Under the pieces are notes generated by a model. The model searched no databases, was not told the origin of the DNA, and worked only from the letters and a program-made list of their open reading frames with translations. The translations under genes were made by a program, and so were the position numbers. DNA of 64,000 nucleotides, from the IMG/VR virus record IMGVR_UViG_3300044701_004608, positions 47,783 to 111,782 of that record. The stretch is one strand, 5' to 3'. Of the stretch, positions 7,878 to 15,362 are shown piece after piece. The first letter of the stretch is position 1. Every line of letters starts with the position of its first letter. The stretch is from a virus.

Positions 7878-8441
7878 TTAAGTGATCGAAGTTGGAGTCG
7901 ATGTCTGTGTAGTACCTGTCATGGTTCCGGTATTGACCAGACCTTGGCTAGAGATTGCACTGTTCAGTGCGTTGATAGCGGCTACGCTGTTAGCGCTCTG
8001 GTAAGCACTGACAGCACCACCGTAGGCTAGACCTAGACCACCATAGAGACCGTTAAGACCTGTCAGAGCTGTGTTGGTATTGATCAGAGCCGTGTTGAGG
8101 TTTTCACGGTTGATGCCGTTGATGAGCTGGCGTGTGAGTTCAGCTTGACCCATCACAGCTTCGCGTGTGCGAGCAGCTTCTTGCATGACGAGTGCGTCAG
8201 TGCGAGCGGCGGCCAACATAGCGGCTGTGTTAGCATCATTTACTGCCTGCTTGGTAGCAGCCAGTGCCTGGTCCGTGTGGAATGCTGTTTGCATAGCACG
8301 GTTGTTGATGTCGTTGCTTTGTGCGACTTGAAGTTTGTAGTTTTCGAAAACGCTGTCAGAAACTTTTGTGTTTACGGCCTGGATCTGTGCGCTCAGGGCG
8401 TAGAAAGGATCTGTTGTGAATGCTCCTGTTACATCTGCCAT
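7878..8441 (-). CDS. Ala-rich helical virion-like protein
   Basis: 187 residues. Residues 15-110 form a continuous alanine-rich helix (NDINNRAMQTAFHTDQALAA and similar), followed by a Gly-rich hydrophobic stretch (YGGLGLAYGG) and the TSTPT tail shared with 7401-7661. An AAGGAG site precedes the ATG. Composition suggests a structural or ejected virion protein. No enzyme motif. Confidence 0.8.
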   Translation of the reverse strand: MADVTGAFTTDPFYALSAQIQAVNTKVSDSVFENYKLQVAQSNDINNRAMQTAFHTDQALAATKQAVNDANTAAMLAAARTDALVMQEAARTREAVMGQAELTRQLINGINRENLNTALINTNTALTGLNGLYGGLGLAYGGAVSAYQSANSVAAINALNSAISSQGLVNTGTMTGTTQTSTPTSIT

Positions 8442-8466
8442 TTTAGTAGTCTCCTTGTAAATGGTG

Positions 8467-8489
8467 TTATACCGGACGTCCCGGTATAA
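8467..8489 (-). other. Leader stem-loop upstream of the Ala-rich gene
   Basis: A 9-bp perfect inverted repeat, TTATACCGG and CCGGTATAA, with a 5-base loop, located 26 bases upstream of the start at 8441. It may stabilise the mRNA 5' end. Confidence 0.5.
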
Positions 8490-8512
8490 TTACTTAGAAG
8501 CAAATGGCCAAG

Positions 8513-8535
8513 AAAAAGCCAGGCTTGAGCCTGGC
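8513..8535 (-). terminator. Rho-independent terminator after the 8.6 kb gene
   Basis: GCCAGGCT/AGCCTGGC stem with a tiny loop, then TTTTTC on the minus strand, just downstream of the stop at 8559. Confidence 0.8.
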
Positions 8536-8558
8536 CTAGTACTTGAGTGATGCGATGA

Positions 8559-9173
8559 TCACGTTGCTATGGCAAATCTATCGGGACTCTGTTGTACTAT
8601 CCCCGAAGCAAACACATGGGCCAATTGTCTAGCTGTGTCGAAGCATCTGTCAGTCGCAGTGAGATCCTCGTTCCAGTTTTTAATCAACCTCATATTGATC
8701 TGCGAAAACCATGTCTCTACTAAATCCATCAATTGATTTTTGATATTGAGCATGTTCCATGCTCCGGGATTGAGTGTAGACATGAGATCAAATAATTCAG
8801 ATGCACTGTTTTTTAATTTAGTCACTAAATCCTGCACGAACATGTCTGTGTTGATATTAAAATTTACCGGAGGTTTCTTGATATAATCTAACAACTGTAT
8901 CATTTCAGTAGTCTGTGCCTCCATGATAGTACGCCATCGCTGTGCTGAATCAGTACCATAGTAATCATTGATGGTATCGAAAAAATCAGAGATGTTAGCC
9001 ATGACCCATTCTCTCGTGACTGGCATCTCAGGCATCCCATTCATTACAGCTACTAGGTGGCTACGATTTCGCCAGACATAATCGTTCCAGAGGTCGCGGG
9101 ACCTGGCATGGAAATTGCCTACTTTGGCAGGATCTTCTTGGAAGTATTGTGTTGTGGTGACTTTGTAAACCAT
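8559..9173 (-). CDS. Helical protein, paralogue of the 3.8 kb gene
   Basis: 204 residues from the ATG at 9173 (MVYKVTTTQYFQED). It is all-helical: LWNDYVWRNRSHLVAVMNGM, DYYGTDSAQRW, LNPGAWNML, NWNEDLTATDRCFDTARQ and FASGIVQQSPDRF line up in order with the protein at 3836-4618, but the NGNGYT repeat is absent. A longer in-frame start at 9329 would overlap the LuxR gene and is not favoured. Function unknown. Confidence 0.82.
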   Translation of the reverse strand: MVYKVTTTQYFQEDPAKVGNFHARSRDLWNDYVWRNRSHLVAVMNGMPEMPVTREWVMANISDFFDTINDYYGTDSAQRWRTIMEAQTTEMIQLLDYIKKPPVNFNINTDMFVQDLVTKLKNSASELFDLMSTLNPGAWNMLNIKNQLMDLVETWFSQINMRLIKNWNEDLTATDRCFDTARQLAHVFASGIVQQSPDRFAIAT

Positions 9174-9175
9174 TT

Positions 9176-9856
9176 TTATAACCTCGCTCCATTGTTGACT
9201 GCCAGGGCCAGTTGTGTACGGTTCCTGACACCGTATCGTTTCAAGATGGCACTGACATGTATTTTCACTGTGCTTTCTGATATGTTGAGTTGGCGTGCGA
9301 TGGCTTTGTTTGACAAGCCTCGTTCGCACAACAGTTTCTGTACTTCTTGCTGACGATCTGTGAGTGTGACTTCGTCGCTGTGCGATTTGGTGTCTGCTTT
9401 AGAAGTCTGCTCCATACATTCACGGGGCCAGAAATCCTGACCTTTGGTGAACATCTCTTCATAGGCTCGCTGATTCAGATAATAGTCGAAATCGTCGATG
9501 TGTGGGATCACTCCCGAGATGCCCATGTCCTTGAATGCTTTGACCTGTTGCCGTGTCAAGGGAGTCCTTAATAATACCAGGAATTTGCTATCCACTTCGC
9601 CGAATCGACAATCAAGGAATATCTTGAAACCCAGCACGAGGTCCCGGAATCGTTCGTTAAATTCATCGACGATGTTTTGATCGATGGAGATGAACTTGGG
9701 GGGCGAGTCGAGATGGGAGATGAACCCAAACGCTTGCCTGACATTGTTGGCCGACAAGGGTTGGAACCCAAACTGTTTGCCTCGGTCATTGAATACCTGT
9801 GATTGTTTTAGATTCGCAGAGATCCTCAATCCCAGTGGTGTGTTTTCCGTGTGCAT
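9176..9856 (-). CDS. LuxR-type response regulator with degenerate receiver
   Basis: 226 residues from the ATG at 9856, which has AAGGA upstream; an in-frame start at 9928 exists. Residues about 162-226 are a LuxR/NarL helix-turn-helix: [38 protein letters not shown]. The N-terminal half keeps the end of a receiver fold ([16 protein letters not shown]) but I see no clear phosphoacceptor pocket. It should bind palindromic DNA. A perfect palindrome abuts its own -35 box, so autoregulation is plausible. Confidence 0.88.
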   Translation of the reverse strand: MHTENTPLGLRISANLKQSQVFNDRGKQFGFQPLSANNVRQAFGFISHLDSPPKFISIDQNIVDEFNERFRDLVLGFKIFLDCRFGEVDSKFLVLLRTPLTRQQVKAFKDMGISGVIPHIDDFDYYLNQRAYEEMFTKGQDFWPRECMEQTSKADTKSHSDEVTLTDRQQEVQKLLCERGLSNKAIARQLNISESTVKIHVSAILKRYGVRNRTQLALAVNNGARL

Positions 9857-9963
9857 TAGAATTCCTTTTCTTACATAGATACTTACATCGTAGAAGCCAA
9901 GGAAAACTAGTACTTGGACGCGGGTCATACTTCATTAGGGTCTCGGTATGACTGTTGTATACA

Positions 9964-9991
9964 AAGATACACGATATTTTTTCACAGTCAA
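9964..9991 (-). promoter_or_regulatory. Sigma70-like promoter of the LuxR gene
   Basis: Minus strand TTGACT (9986-9991), 16-base spacer, TATCTT (9964-9969). The transcript would have about 100 bases of leader before the ATG at 9856. Confidence 0.5.
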
Positions 9992-10006
9992 TACTCCCGG
10001 GAGTAT
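9991..10006. promoter_or_regulatory. Perfect 16-bp palindromic operator
   Basis: ATACTCCCGGGAGTAT is a perfect palindrome touching the -35 box of the LuxR promoter. Candidate binding site for the LuxR protein or a host regulator. Confidence 0.6.
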
Positions 10007-10059
10007 GTATTTCGTCGTGCGGCACAACACGCATTAAGATATTTTGACACATCCACCAC

Positions 10060-10085
10060 AAAAAAAAACGGCACCTTAGTGCCGT
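10060..10085 (-). terminator. Rho-independent terminator after the GIY-YIG gene
   Basis: ACGGCAC/GTGCCGT stem with a 4-base loop followed by nine T on the minus strand. Confidence 0.9.
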
Positions 10086-10098
10086 CAATAACTATATG

Positions 10099-10431
10099 TC
10101 AGTGTGTGTTGAGACTTGGTGAATATTGCCGAATCAATTCACGCTCACGGGCATGGGCGGGTTTGCGTCCACGCACGATCTCGATGAGACCGTAAGTGTG
10201 AGCTTCGGGGCCATGCTCTCTAATACTTTCGCATAGTGCCCATGACTTGTTTTCGGTGAGTGCTCTGCGGATGTGCTTCTGGATGCGGATTTTAAGAGCG
10301 CGGCGTACTTGGCTACCGCACACAGTGATGCCGATATACTGCTCGCCAGTCTGGGTGTTAGTGATACAGTAGACAGCATGTTTGGTGTCCTGTCTACGGC
10401 GTCTTTTTGGGGTGGGATTTCTCATTTCCAT
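10099..10431 (-). CDS. GIY-YIG-type nuclease-like protein
   Basis: 110 residues. After a basic start (PKRRRRQ) comes HAVYCITNTQTGEQYIGIT, the two-strand GIY-YIG core, then several Arg (IRIQKHIRRAL) and a C-terminal ARERELIRQYSPSLN, as in GIY-YIG endonucleases. It lacks a separate DNA-binding domain, so it could be a repair or a freestanding nuclease. A perfect -10 (TATAAT) ends 6 bases before the ATG, so the message is nearly leaderless; ATG 10425 is an equally good start. Three operators lie upstream. Confidence 0.72.
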   Translation of the reverse strand: MEMRNPTPKRRRRQDTKHAVYCITNTQTGEQYIGITVCGSQVRRALKIRIQKHIRRALTENKSWALCESIREHGPEAHTYGLIEIVRGRKPAHARERELIRQYSPSLNTH

Positions 10432-10437
10432 AATAAT

Positions 10438-10466
10438 ATTATACGAAAATGGGAATAATTGGTCAA
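10438..10466 (-). promoter_or_regulatory. Early-type promoter, TTCCCATTT family (GIY-YIG gene)
   Basis: Minus strand TTGACC (10461-10466), 17-base spacer containing TTCCCATTT, TATAAT (10438-10443). One of four near-identical promoters in this window. Confidence 0.8.
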
Positions 10467-10472
10467 CCAAAA

Positions 10473-10553
10473 GGTTAGTATGCGCTAACCTATTGATTTT
10501 GGGGGGTTAGTGTGTACTAACTTAGTATTACCTCGGGTTAGTACACACTAACC
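10473..10553. promoter_or_regulatory. Three-copy phased operator array
   Basis: Three 18-bp inverted repeats of form GGTTAGT-N4-ACTAACC at 10473-10490, 10505-10522 and 10536-10553. Spacing of 32 and 31 bases puts them on one helix face. The first starts 7 bases from the -35 box of the GIY-YIG promoter. Copies 1 and 2 each carry one or two mismatches. A degenerate copy lies at 50206-50223 beside another promoter of the same family. Confidence 0.75.
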
Positions 10554-10592
10554 AATCGCGTTCGCAATATTATTACTATTTGGTCAACCTGT

Positions 10593-10808
10593 TTAATGTA
10601 GTGTCCGTTGTCCACCGAACTCGTCGATGCCAAACATAGCCAGCAGTTCTATCACGGACTCGGGTACTTCTGTCACGTCGGCCGCATGTGGGATGAAGAC
10701 GCTTTTGAGTTCCCCATCTGGACCTAATATAAAACCGTAATCACCTTCGCCTAATTCATCATCGAATGCGTCACCAATGCTGATTTCATTTTCCTGATCT
10801 TTTAACAT
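10593..10808 (-). CDS. Small acidic conserved phage protein
   Basis: 71 residues, very acidic (DAFDDELGEGDYGFILGPDG), with DGELKSVFIP in the middle. Small proteins of this pattern recur in T4-like aquatic phages; I know of no assigned role. It overlaps the upstream gene by 23 bases. Confidence 0.78.
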   Translation of the reverse strand: MLKDQENEISIGDAFDDELGEGDYGFILGPDGELKSVFIPHAADVTEVPESVIELLAMFGIDEFGGQRTLH

Positions 10809-11412
10809 GGTCTGGCTCCAGTCGTTTTAGATATTTAACTATTTCTTTTTCGAGTTTTCGTACTATATTTGGATCGGCCACGAAGAGTCCTTCGTAGATT
10901 TTGTACATGGCTGTCTCGTGATAATCGATACCGTGTACTAGAGAATCTGCCGCGATGCTGAATCCGTATGCTTCGATCTCTTCAGTGGCACCTAGATATT
11001 CTTGTTCGTTCTTGGTCGCGGGGTCAGTGTCCTCGCTGATATACGGACGATTTTTTTCTTTCTTGTGATGCTGTTTTTGATGTACATGTTCGTGGCCTAC
11101 GCATTCCGCGACATCAAAGGCTAGTCTCTCCCAATCGATGATGTCAACGAAATATACTTCTTGTTGGGGGTGGTAGCAAAGATCTATATCTATCGATGGC
11201 TCGCCGACTGATTCGTTCCAACAATCATATATCCCTGCCACTAATATCATGTCCGGAGCGACCGCTTCATCTCTCACGGTACGGAAACGGTATTCGTGCC
11301 CGTGTACTGCCCGGCGCAATATCTTCGTGATATCAGACGGTGACTTTTTTTGACCATGATACCTACCAGGGATATCTAGTATCCTGCGGTACAGGTCAAA
11401 AAAGTCGTACAT
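10786..11412 (-). CDS. Zincin-like (HExxH) protein
   Basis: 208 residues. A helix carries GHEHVHQKQ with H107, E108 and H111 in zincin spacing, and E145 in ATEEIEAYG could be the third ligand. The N-terminal half is beta-rich (IDLCYHPQQEVYFVDIIDW). This suggests a small zinc peptidase or a SprT/minimal-gluzincin-like fold. It lies in the same run as a small membrane protein and a lysin. Peptidase activity is inference. Confidence 0.75.
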   Translation of the reverse strand: MYDFFDLYRRILDIPGRYHGQKKSPSDITKILRRAVHGHEYRFRTVRDEAVAPDMILVAGIYDCWNESVGEPSIDIDLCYHPQQEVYFVDIIDWERLAFDVAECVGHEHVHQKQHHKKEKNRPYISEDTDPATKNEQEYLGATEEIEAYGFSIAADSLVHGIDYHETAMYKIYEGLFVADPNIVRKLEKEIVKYLKRLEPDHVKRSGK

Positions 11413-11419
11413 CTATCTA

Positions 11420-11725
11420 TTATTTGAAAAGTATCAGTGCCATCAACGATGCTTGGATCACGAAACCGATGCTGATAGTGATCATTATCACCAGGTCTTT
11501 GACTAATATAGATCTGATGAAATATAACAGCAATGATGTCCATACGAAAAACACGACATCTATGCTTGGTACTTTATCAGTCAGTCCTTTGAGCACGGCC
11601 AGCAGGCTTGGGATAGTCGCCGCATGTAACATCACGACAGCGAGCCAACCCATGGTGTCTGCGCCCATGCGGCCGAGATTGGTTTTAAGATAATTCTTTG
11701 CGGTATCAAACAATGATTTAAACAT
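11420..11725 (-). CDS. Three-helix small membrane protein, holin candidate
   Basis: 101 residues with hydrophobic segments at about 25-45, 56-72 and 76-99 and a basic N-terminus. It overlaps the stop/start of the SleB-like lysin gene by one base. Position directly after a lysin and its size suit a class I holin, but no sequence signature proves it. Confidence 0.7.
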   Translation of the reverse strand: MFKSLFDTAKNYLKTNLGRMGADTMGWLAVVMLHAATIPSLLAVLKGLTDKVPSIDVVFFVWTSLLLYFIRSILVKDLVIMITISIGFVIQASLMALILFK

Positions 11726-12324
11726 CAGATATCCTTACTTTTATCTTTGTAAAAAATATGTCTACCGATCTTGGTGATCTTTTCTTTGTTCCAGCGAGGG
11801 TTGACATAATCGGCATGATAATACAAGGCGCTATTGAGTCCGGGAAGTCTAAAGTTTTCTAATAGCACACGTTTGGCTACATCATAGCTTTCTTGGTAGA
11901 CCGTATCATTGACTGGTCGCTGGCGATGCGTGCCATCACAGTACCAGCTGAACTGGCAGACCACTTTTTCATAGACGATATTCTTTTGATAAACTACCTG
12001 GCAGATCTCGCTGGGGAATTGTCCCGAAGCGGCCCGGTTCAATGTCACTTGGGCGACTGCTACTTTGCCTTCGAATGATTCATATCCTGCTTCTTTGTAG
12101 ATATTCATCGCCAAGCATGAAAGTTGTTTGTCCCGGTCGGCCATGGTCACGAAATTCTGTTTCCAGGGTGCGCCGGACGATTTGAGTTTGTCGAACTTGT
12201 GATCAGTCACGAAGGTGATCACCGAAACTGCTAATACCACAGAGACGAAGGCCATGAATACTTCTACCAACATCTCCACTACTTTTGAAGTCGACGAATC
12301 ATCTGCTAATGTTACGAATTGCAT
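11725..12324 (-). CDS. SleB/CwlJ-type cell wall hydrolase with N-terminal anchor
   Basis: 199 residues. A hydrophobic helix at about 20-40 acts as a signal anchor. The catalytic domain starts at CLAMNIYKEAGYESFEGKVA, the SleB signature, with the likely catalytic glutamate E78, followed by VAQVTLNRA and PSEICQVVYQ. Such enzymes cut peptidoglycan glycan strands (lytic transglycosylase or glucosaminidase type). With the small membrane protein downstream this is probably the lysis cassette. GGAGAACG precedes the ATG. Confidence 0.85.
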   Translation of the reverse strand: MQFVTLADDSSTSKVVEMLVEVFMAFVSVVLAVSVITFVTDHKFDKLKSSGAPWKQNFVTMADRDKQLSCLAMNIYKEAGYESFEGKVAVAQVTLNRAASGQFPSEICQVVYQKNIVYEKVVCQFSWYCDGTHRQRPVNDTVYQESYDVAKRVLLENFRLPGLNSALYYHADYVNPRWNKEKITKIGRHIFYKDKSKDI

Positions 12325-12385
12325 TGTTTTCGTTCTCCTTTTTTAAGAGTCTAAGTTATGTAGTGCTCTATAGTGATAGAAAAAC

Positions 12386-12427
12386 ACCGCTATAACCCAA
12401 TATAATAGTATATTATAGCGGTTTTTT
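12386..12427. terminator. Bidirectional hairpin terminator
   Basis: ACCGCTATAA pairs with TTATAGCGGT (10 bp); T-runs follow on both strands. It ends the baseplate-PAAR-glutaredoxin transcript on the minus strand. Confidence 0.75.
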
Positions 12428-12465
12428 AGTACGAAATCAAGGTTTTCTGGGGTTTTAATCTGGGC

Positions 12466-14451
12466 TTATGTAGCCAGATTACGGCCTTCGTAGAGAGCGG
12501 CGATCACAGCATCACCACCTCTGGAATCTGCGGATAGGCCCAATTCTTCGATGAATCGGCCCAAACCTAAGTTCTGTTTGTCCACACCATATTGATGTAG
12601 TTTTTCAGCGAAACCGGTCACTCCCATATATCCAGTGGGGCCATCGTATTTGAGATTTATGCTGGCGGCGGTGAGTGCGCCTTGCTCTTGATCCAGCGCC
12701 ATTTGTATCTGGGCCAACGCTTTATTGACTTTATCTACATCAACTGGATTTGGTAATGTCTTCGAAACAGAAACTAGATATTGTAGATGCTCGAGTATAG
12801 GGCCCTCTGAGGATATAGATCCCAACATCTGGAATACGCCCGGAGTTCCGTTTGGTGTGGCTGTTGCTGGAACAGGTGGCTCTTCGGGGCGCGGAGAACC
12901 GATAGCCGCCAGATCAGGCAGACCACGATTCAGACGTTCAGTGTTCACACGATCCCAAACGATATGGTCATCACCGGTATAAGTGAGATCCTCGTCAGGT
13001 GTTTTCGTGTACAACGATGTATCGATGGCGCCACCGGCTGCGAATCCGTCCATCTTTAATGGAATGCTAGGGACGCCAGGTATGTTAGGTACCTTGGGTA
13101 TATGTCCGGGCATCGATGGTGCGCTGAGATTTTTAGGAATGCTTATACCCGACAAGGAGAACATCTCCGATAGCCCTTCCCGTGACTCGTCGGGTACCAA
13201 TGCTTCATTCATCGGTGGCAGGGATAACGATGTAAATTTACCTTTGAGAGAATCGCTGAGTTGGCTGAAATCGGGAGGGGCTGCCATGAGATGCTTGAGA
13301 TCAGGGACTTTAGTTCCAGAAAGTTTTTTCCCGATATCCGAGAAATTTCCAGTACCAGCTACTGTTTGTAATCCAGCGCCTAACGACGACATATCTCCGC
13401 CACCGGAAAAACTGGTAGATGATGCTTCTGCATCTTTCTCAGGTTGTGGGGATCCAATCTCTTCTAGCCCGGGCAAGTTTCTTTTAAGACGCTCAGCATT
13501 GACCCTCTCCCATACGATATAATCGTCCCCGGTGTAAGTGAGATCCTCGTCGGCGGTTTTAGCATAAAGTGCTCCTGTAAACGGGACATCAAATTTTGGA
13601 GCGCCGGCTGCTGATGGTGTCGCTGACAACGCGGCCGGAGAAAGTACTTTAGAAGCATCAAGCGCATCGCCAAGATTACCTAGTTTTTCTACTGGGAATC
13701 CGGTCGACCTTCCTACCGCTAAAAGGTCGCTGCCCCCGACTTCCGACAAGACTTTTTTCAAAGTAGTTTCGTCATCGTCTGACAGGTCGTTGATATCAAT
13801 GCCTGCGCTCGATAGTCTTTCAGTGACCGAACTAGGTAATGCTCCTTGGGCACTGAGGTTCTTAATCAATGATGAAGCTTTGCCTAAGTCAGCTAGGGAA
13901 TTAGTATCATACATAGAACCAAATCCCTTGAGGTTGTCCCCCAACTTGGACATAGCAGCGGCTCCGCCGGGGAAAGAACCAGTCTTGCCGCCTGTGACGA
14001 GATCCTGAATATTATTGATGTTGGGACCAAAGTCAGTGAATGATTTAAAAGAGTTTAAGGCCGCGGCCGAATCTAATATACCATTACTAGTGGCAGATGC
14101 CCCGCTCGATGCCTGGAAGATACTGACGAATCTTCGTATCGCTTGTTCATCGGGTACGATCTGATATGTTCCCTGGTCATCGAATTGGACTGTGCCTAAC
14201 AAACGTCCAATACGTGCTCGAAGATTACCTAGAACGACCGACCGTGGTAGATCTGCTAAATCTGATGCTCCAGGCCATAACTCGGTCACTGTTGGTTCTT
14301 CGCCTTCGGCGACAGGAGTACTACTCGTACCAGTCCACTCTTCGAGCTTTTTACAATCCACGATAGCATCTAGTATGTCTCTAGATGGTGCTAGTCCATC
14401 ACCTTTGAGCAGGAAATCCATCGCTAATAAAACTATAGGAGTCTGTGCCAT
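12466..14451 (-). CDS. Large baseplate-like structural protein
   Basis: 661 residues, rich in Ser, Gly, Pro and Ala. A segment of about 45 residues occurs twice, near 295-340 and 485-530 (LTYTGDDYIVWERVNAERLK and LTYTGDDHIVWDRVNTERLN, each followed by GLPxLxxIGSPxPE). It is directly upstream-coupled to the PAAR spike-tip gene, so it is probably part of the baseplate hub or central spike. No enzymatic motif. Confidence 0.8.
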   Translation of the reverse strand: MAQTPIVLLAMDFLLKGDGLAPSRDILDAIVDCKKLEEWTGTSSTPVAEGEEPTVTELWPGASDLADLPRSVVLGNLRARIGRLLGTVQFDDQGTYQIVPDEQAIRRFVSIFQASSGASATSNGILDSAAALNSFKSFTDFGPNINNIQDLVTGGKTGSFPGGAAAMSKLGDNLKGFGSMYDTNSLADLGKASSLIKNLSAQGALPSSVTERLSSAGIDINDLSDDDETTLKKVLSEVGGSDLLAVGRSTGFPVEKLGNLGDALDASKVLSPAALSATPSAAGAPKFDVPFTGALYAKTADEDLTYTGDDYIVWERVNAERLKRNLPGLEEIGSPQPEKDAEASSTSFSGGGDMSSLGAGLQTVAGTGNFSDIGKKLSGTKVPDLKHLMAAPPDFSQLSDSLKGKFTSLSLPPMNEALVPDESREGLSEMFSLSGISIPKNLSAPSMPGHIPKVPNIPGVPSIPLKMDGFAAGGAIDTSLYTKTPDEDLTYTGDDHIVWDRVNTERLNRGLPDLAAIGSPRPEEPPVPATATPNGTPGVFQMLGSISSEGPILEHLQYLVSVSKTLPNPVDVDKVNKALAQIQMALDQEQGALTAASINLKYDGPTGYMGVTGFAEKLHQYGVDKQNLGLGRFIEELGLSADSRGGDAVIAALYEGRNLAT

Positions 14452-14452
14452 G

Positions 14453-14740
14453 TTAACCTCCTATATCTACATCAGGGCTTCCAGCAGCAACGATGTGACC
14501 ACATTCAAATGGGTCTCCGACTCGCGCGGCGGCACGGCCTTCAATGAATACTGTTGACGATGCCGCCACGATGGGATTAGGCACATGCGGTGGGTGAGGA
14601 GGACCATAAGGCGCATGGTCTACGTCTAAGCTGCCTATAATAGCCGCAGGAAGACCGTTAGTAAACACGGTAGTAGCGACGTCGGCGTTGACCATTCCGT
14701 CACTATTATCTGGGTCTGTTTTTCTTGCGGCCGCCGGCAT
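14453..14740 (-). CDS. PAAR-domain spike tip protein
   Basis: 95 residues with PAAR-type repeats: MPAAARKTDPDN, HPPHVPNPIVAASSTVFIEG, RAAARVGDPFECGHIVAAGS. PAAR proteins cap the gp5/VgrG spike of contractile tails and bind a metal through His and Cys. It overlaps 14740-15030 by one base and leads into the baseplate-like gene. Confidence 0.9.
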   Translation of the reverse strand: MPAAARKTDPDNSDGMVNADVATTVFTNGLPAAIIGSLDVDHAPYGPPHPPHVPNPIVAASSTVFIEGRAAARVGDPFECGHIVAAGSPDVDIGG

Positions 14741-15030
14741 TATAGTGCGATTCCCGTTGTAGTCTGTATGTAATGATTCTTGATCGCATCGCTGGTCAAT
14801 GCCATCATCATGATATGTTGACGCAGTAATTCGATAGGCTTACCATTGTCCACGCTGAACATCACTGGCATGATTCCCAGACCGTTTTGATTAGGGATTA
14901 CCACGAAGGGTTTTTCGATCTTGAATCCGTCGCTGATTTTTTCCGTGACTTTGGCCACGATCTCGTCACCATTGACGAGCTTGAATGACACGACGTCATT
15001 GACGTCTATAGTTGAAGGGCTGATTAACAT
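14740..15030 (-). CDS. Conserved T4-like small protein, SH3/Sm-like fold
   Basis: 96 residues. It starts LISPSTIDVNDVVSFKLVNG and has a five-strand look (DEIVAKVTEK, FVVIPNQNGLGIMPVMFSVD) before a C-terminal HYIQTTTGIAL. Proteins with this pattern are common in marine T4-like phages. The fold guess comes from strand spacing only; role unknown. Confidence 0.78.
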   Translation of the reverse strand: MLISPSTIDVNDVVSFKLVNGDEIVAKVTEKISDGFKIEKPFVVIPNQNGLGIMPVMFSVDNGKPIELLRQHIMMMALTSDAIKNHYIQTTTGIAL

Positions 15031-15278
15031 TATCTTCCTAATCTCTCATTGAGTTCTTCTGTGGATAGTTTTGAAAGGCCCATCCAACCGCCTTCTACGA
15101 ATAATTCACCGTCTTTATAGATCTGTGGTACAGTACGATGATTCTGGCTACGCAAAAATTCTCTCGCAGCTTCGTCCTCTTCGATGTTGACTTCCTGGAA
15201 GTCGATACCACGGGCCTTTAGCAAATTCTTGGCGTTGACGCAGTAAGGGCACACGGTTTTTGAATAAACAGTCAGCAT
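15030..15278 (-). CDS. grx: Glutaredoxin
   Basis: 82 residues with the dithiol site C10-P-Y-C13, the cis-proline motif TVPQIYKDG and the GG motif (VEGGWMGLSKL) for glutathione binding. It reduces ribonucleotide reductase using glutathione. It sits immediately after nrdA and nrdB, as in other T4-like phages. A late-promoter box in the hairpin upstream may give it separate late expression. Confidence 0.95.
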   Translation of the reverse strand: MLTVYSKTVCPYCVNAKNLLKARGIDFQEVNIEEDEAAREFLRSQNHRTVPQIYKDGELFVEGGWMGLSKLSTEELNERLGR

Positions 15279-15310
15279 TTTTTACCTCTTTGTTATTGTT
15301 TTTCATAGGA

Positions 15311-15353
15311 AAAGCCAGCGCAATATCCTTGTTAGATATTTATCGCTGGCTTT
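15311..15353 (-). terminator. Terminator hairpin after nrdB
   Basis: AAAGCCAGCG pairs with CGCTGGCTTT across a 23-base loop; TTTT follows on the minus strand. The loop holds a late-promoter box. Confidence 0.7.
15335..15344 (-). promoter_or_regulatory. Late promoter box inside the nrdB terminator loop
   Basis: Minus strand GATAAATATC, 57 bases upstream of the glutaredoxin start. Confidence 0.5.
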
Positions 15354-15362
15354 CTTGGGGGT

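Noticed and set aside
8559-9329. Longer N-terminus of the 8.6 kb protein up to 9329
   Set aside because: The added 52 residues overlap the LuxR gene and lack coding character; MVYKV at 9173 matches its paralogue start.
10582-10587. TTGACC box after the 10.6 kb gene as another promoter
   Set aside because: No -10 at 16-18 bases; only an A/T-rich stretch at shorter distance.
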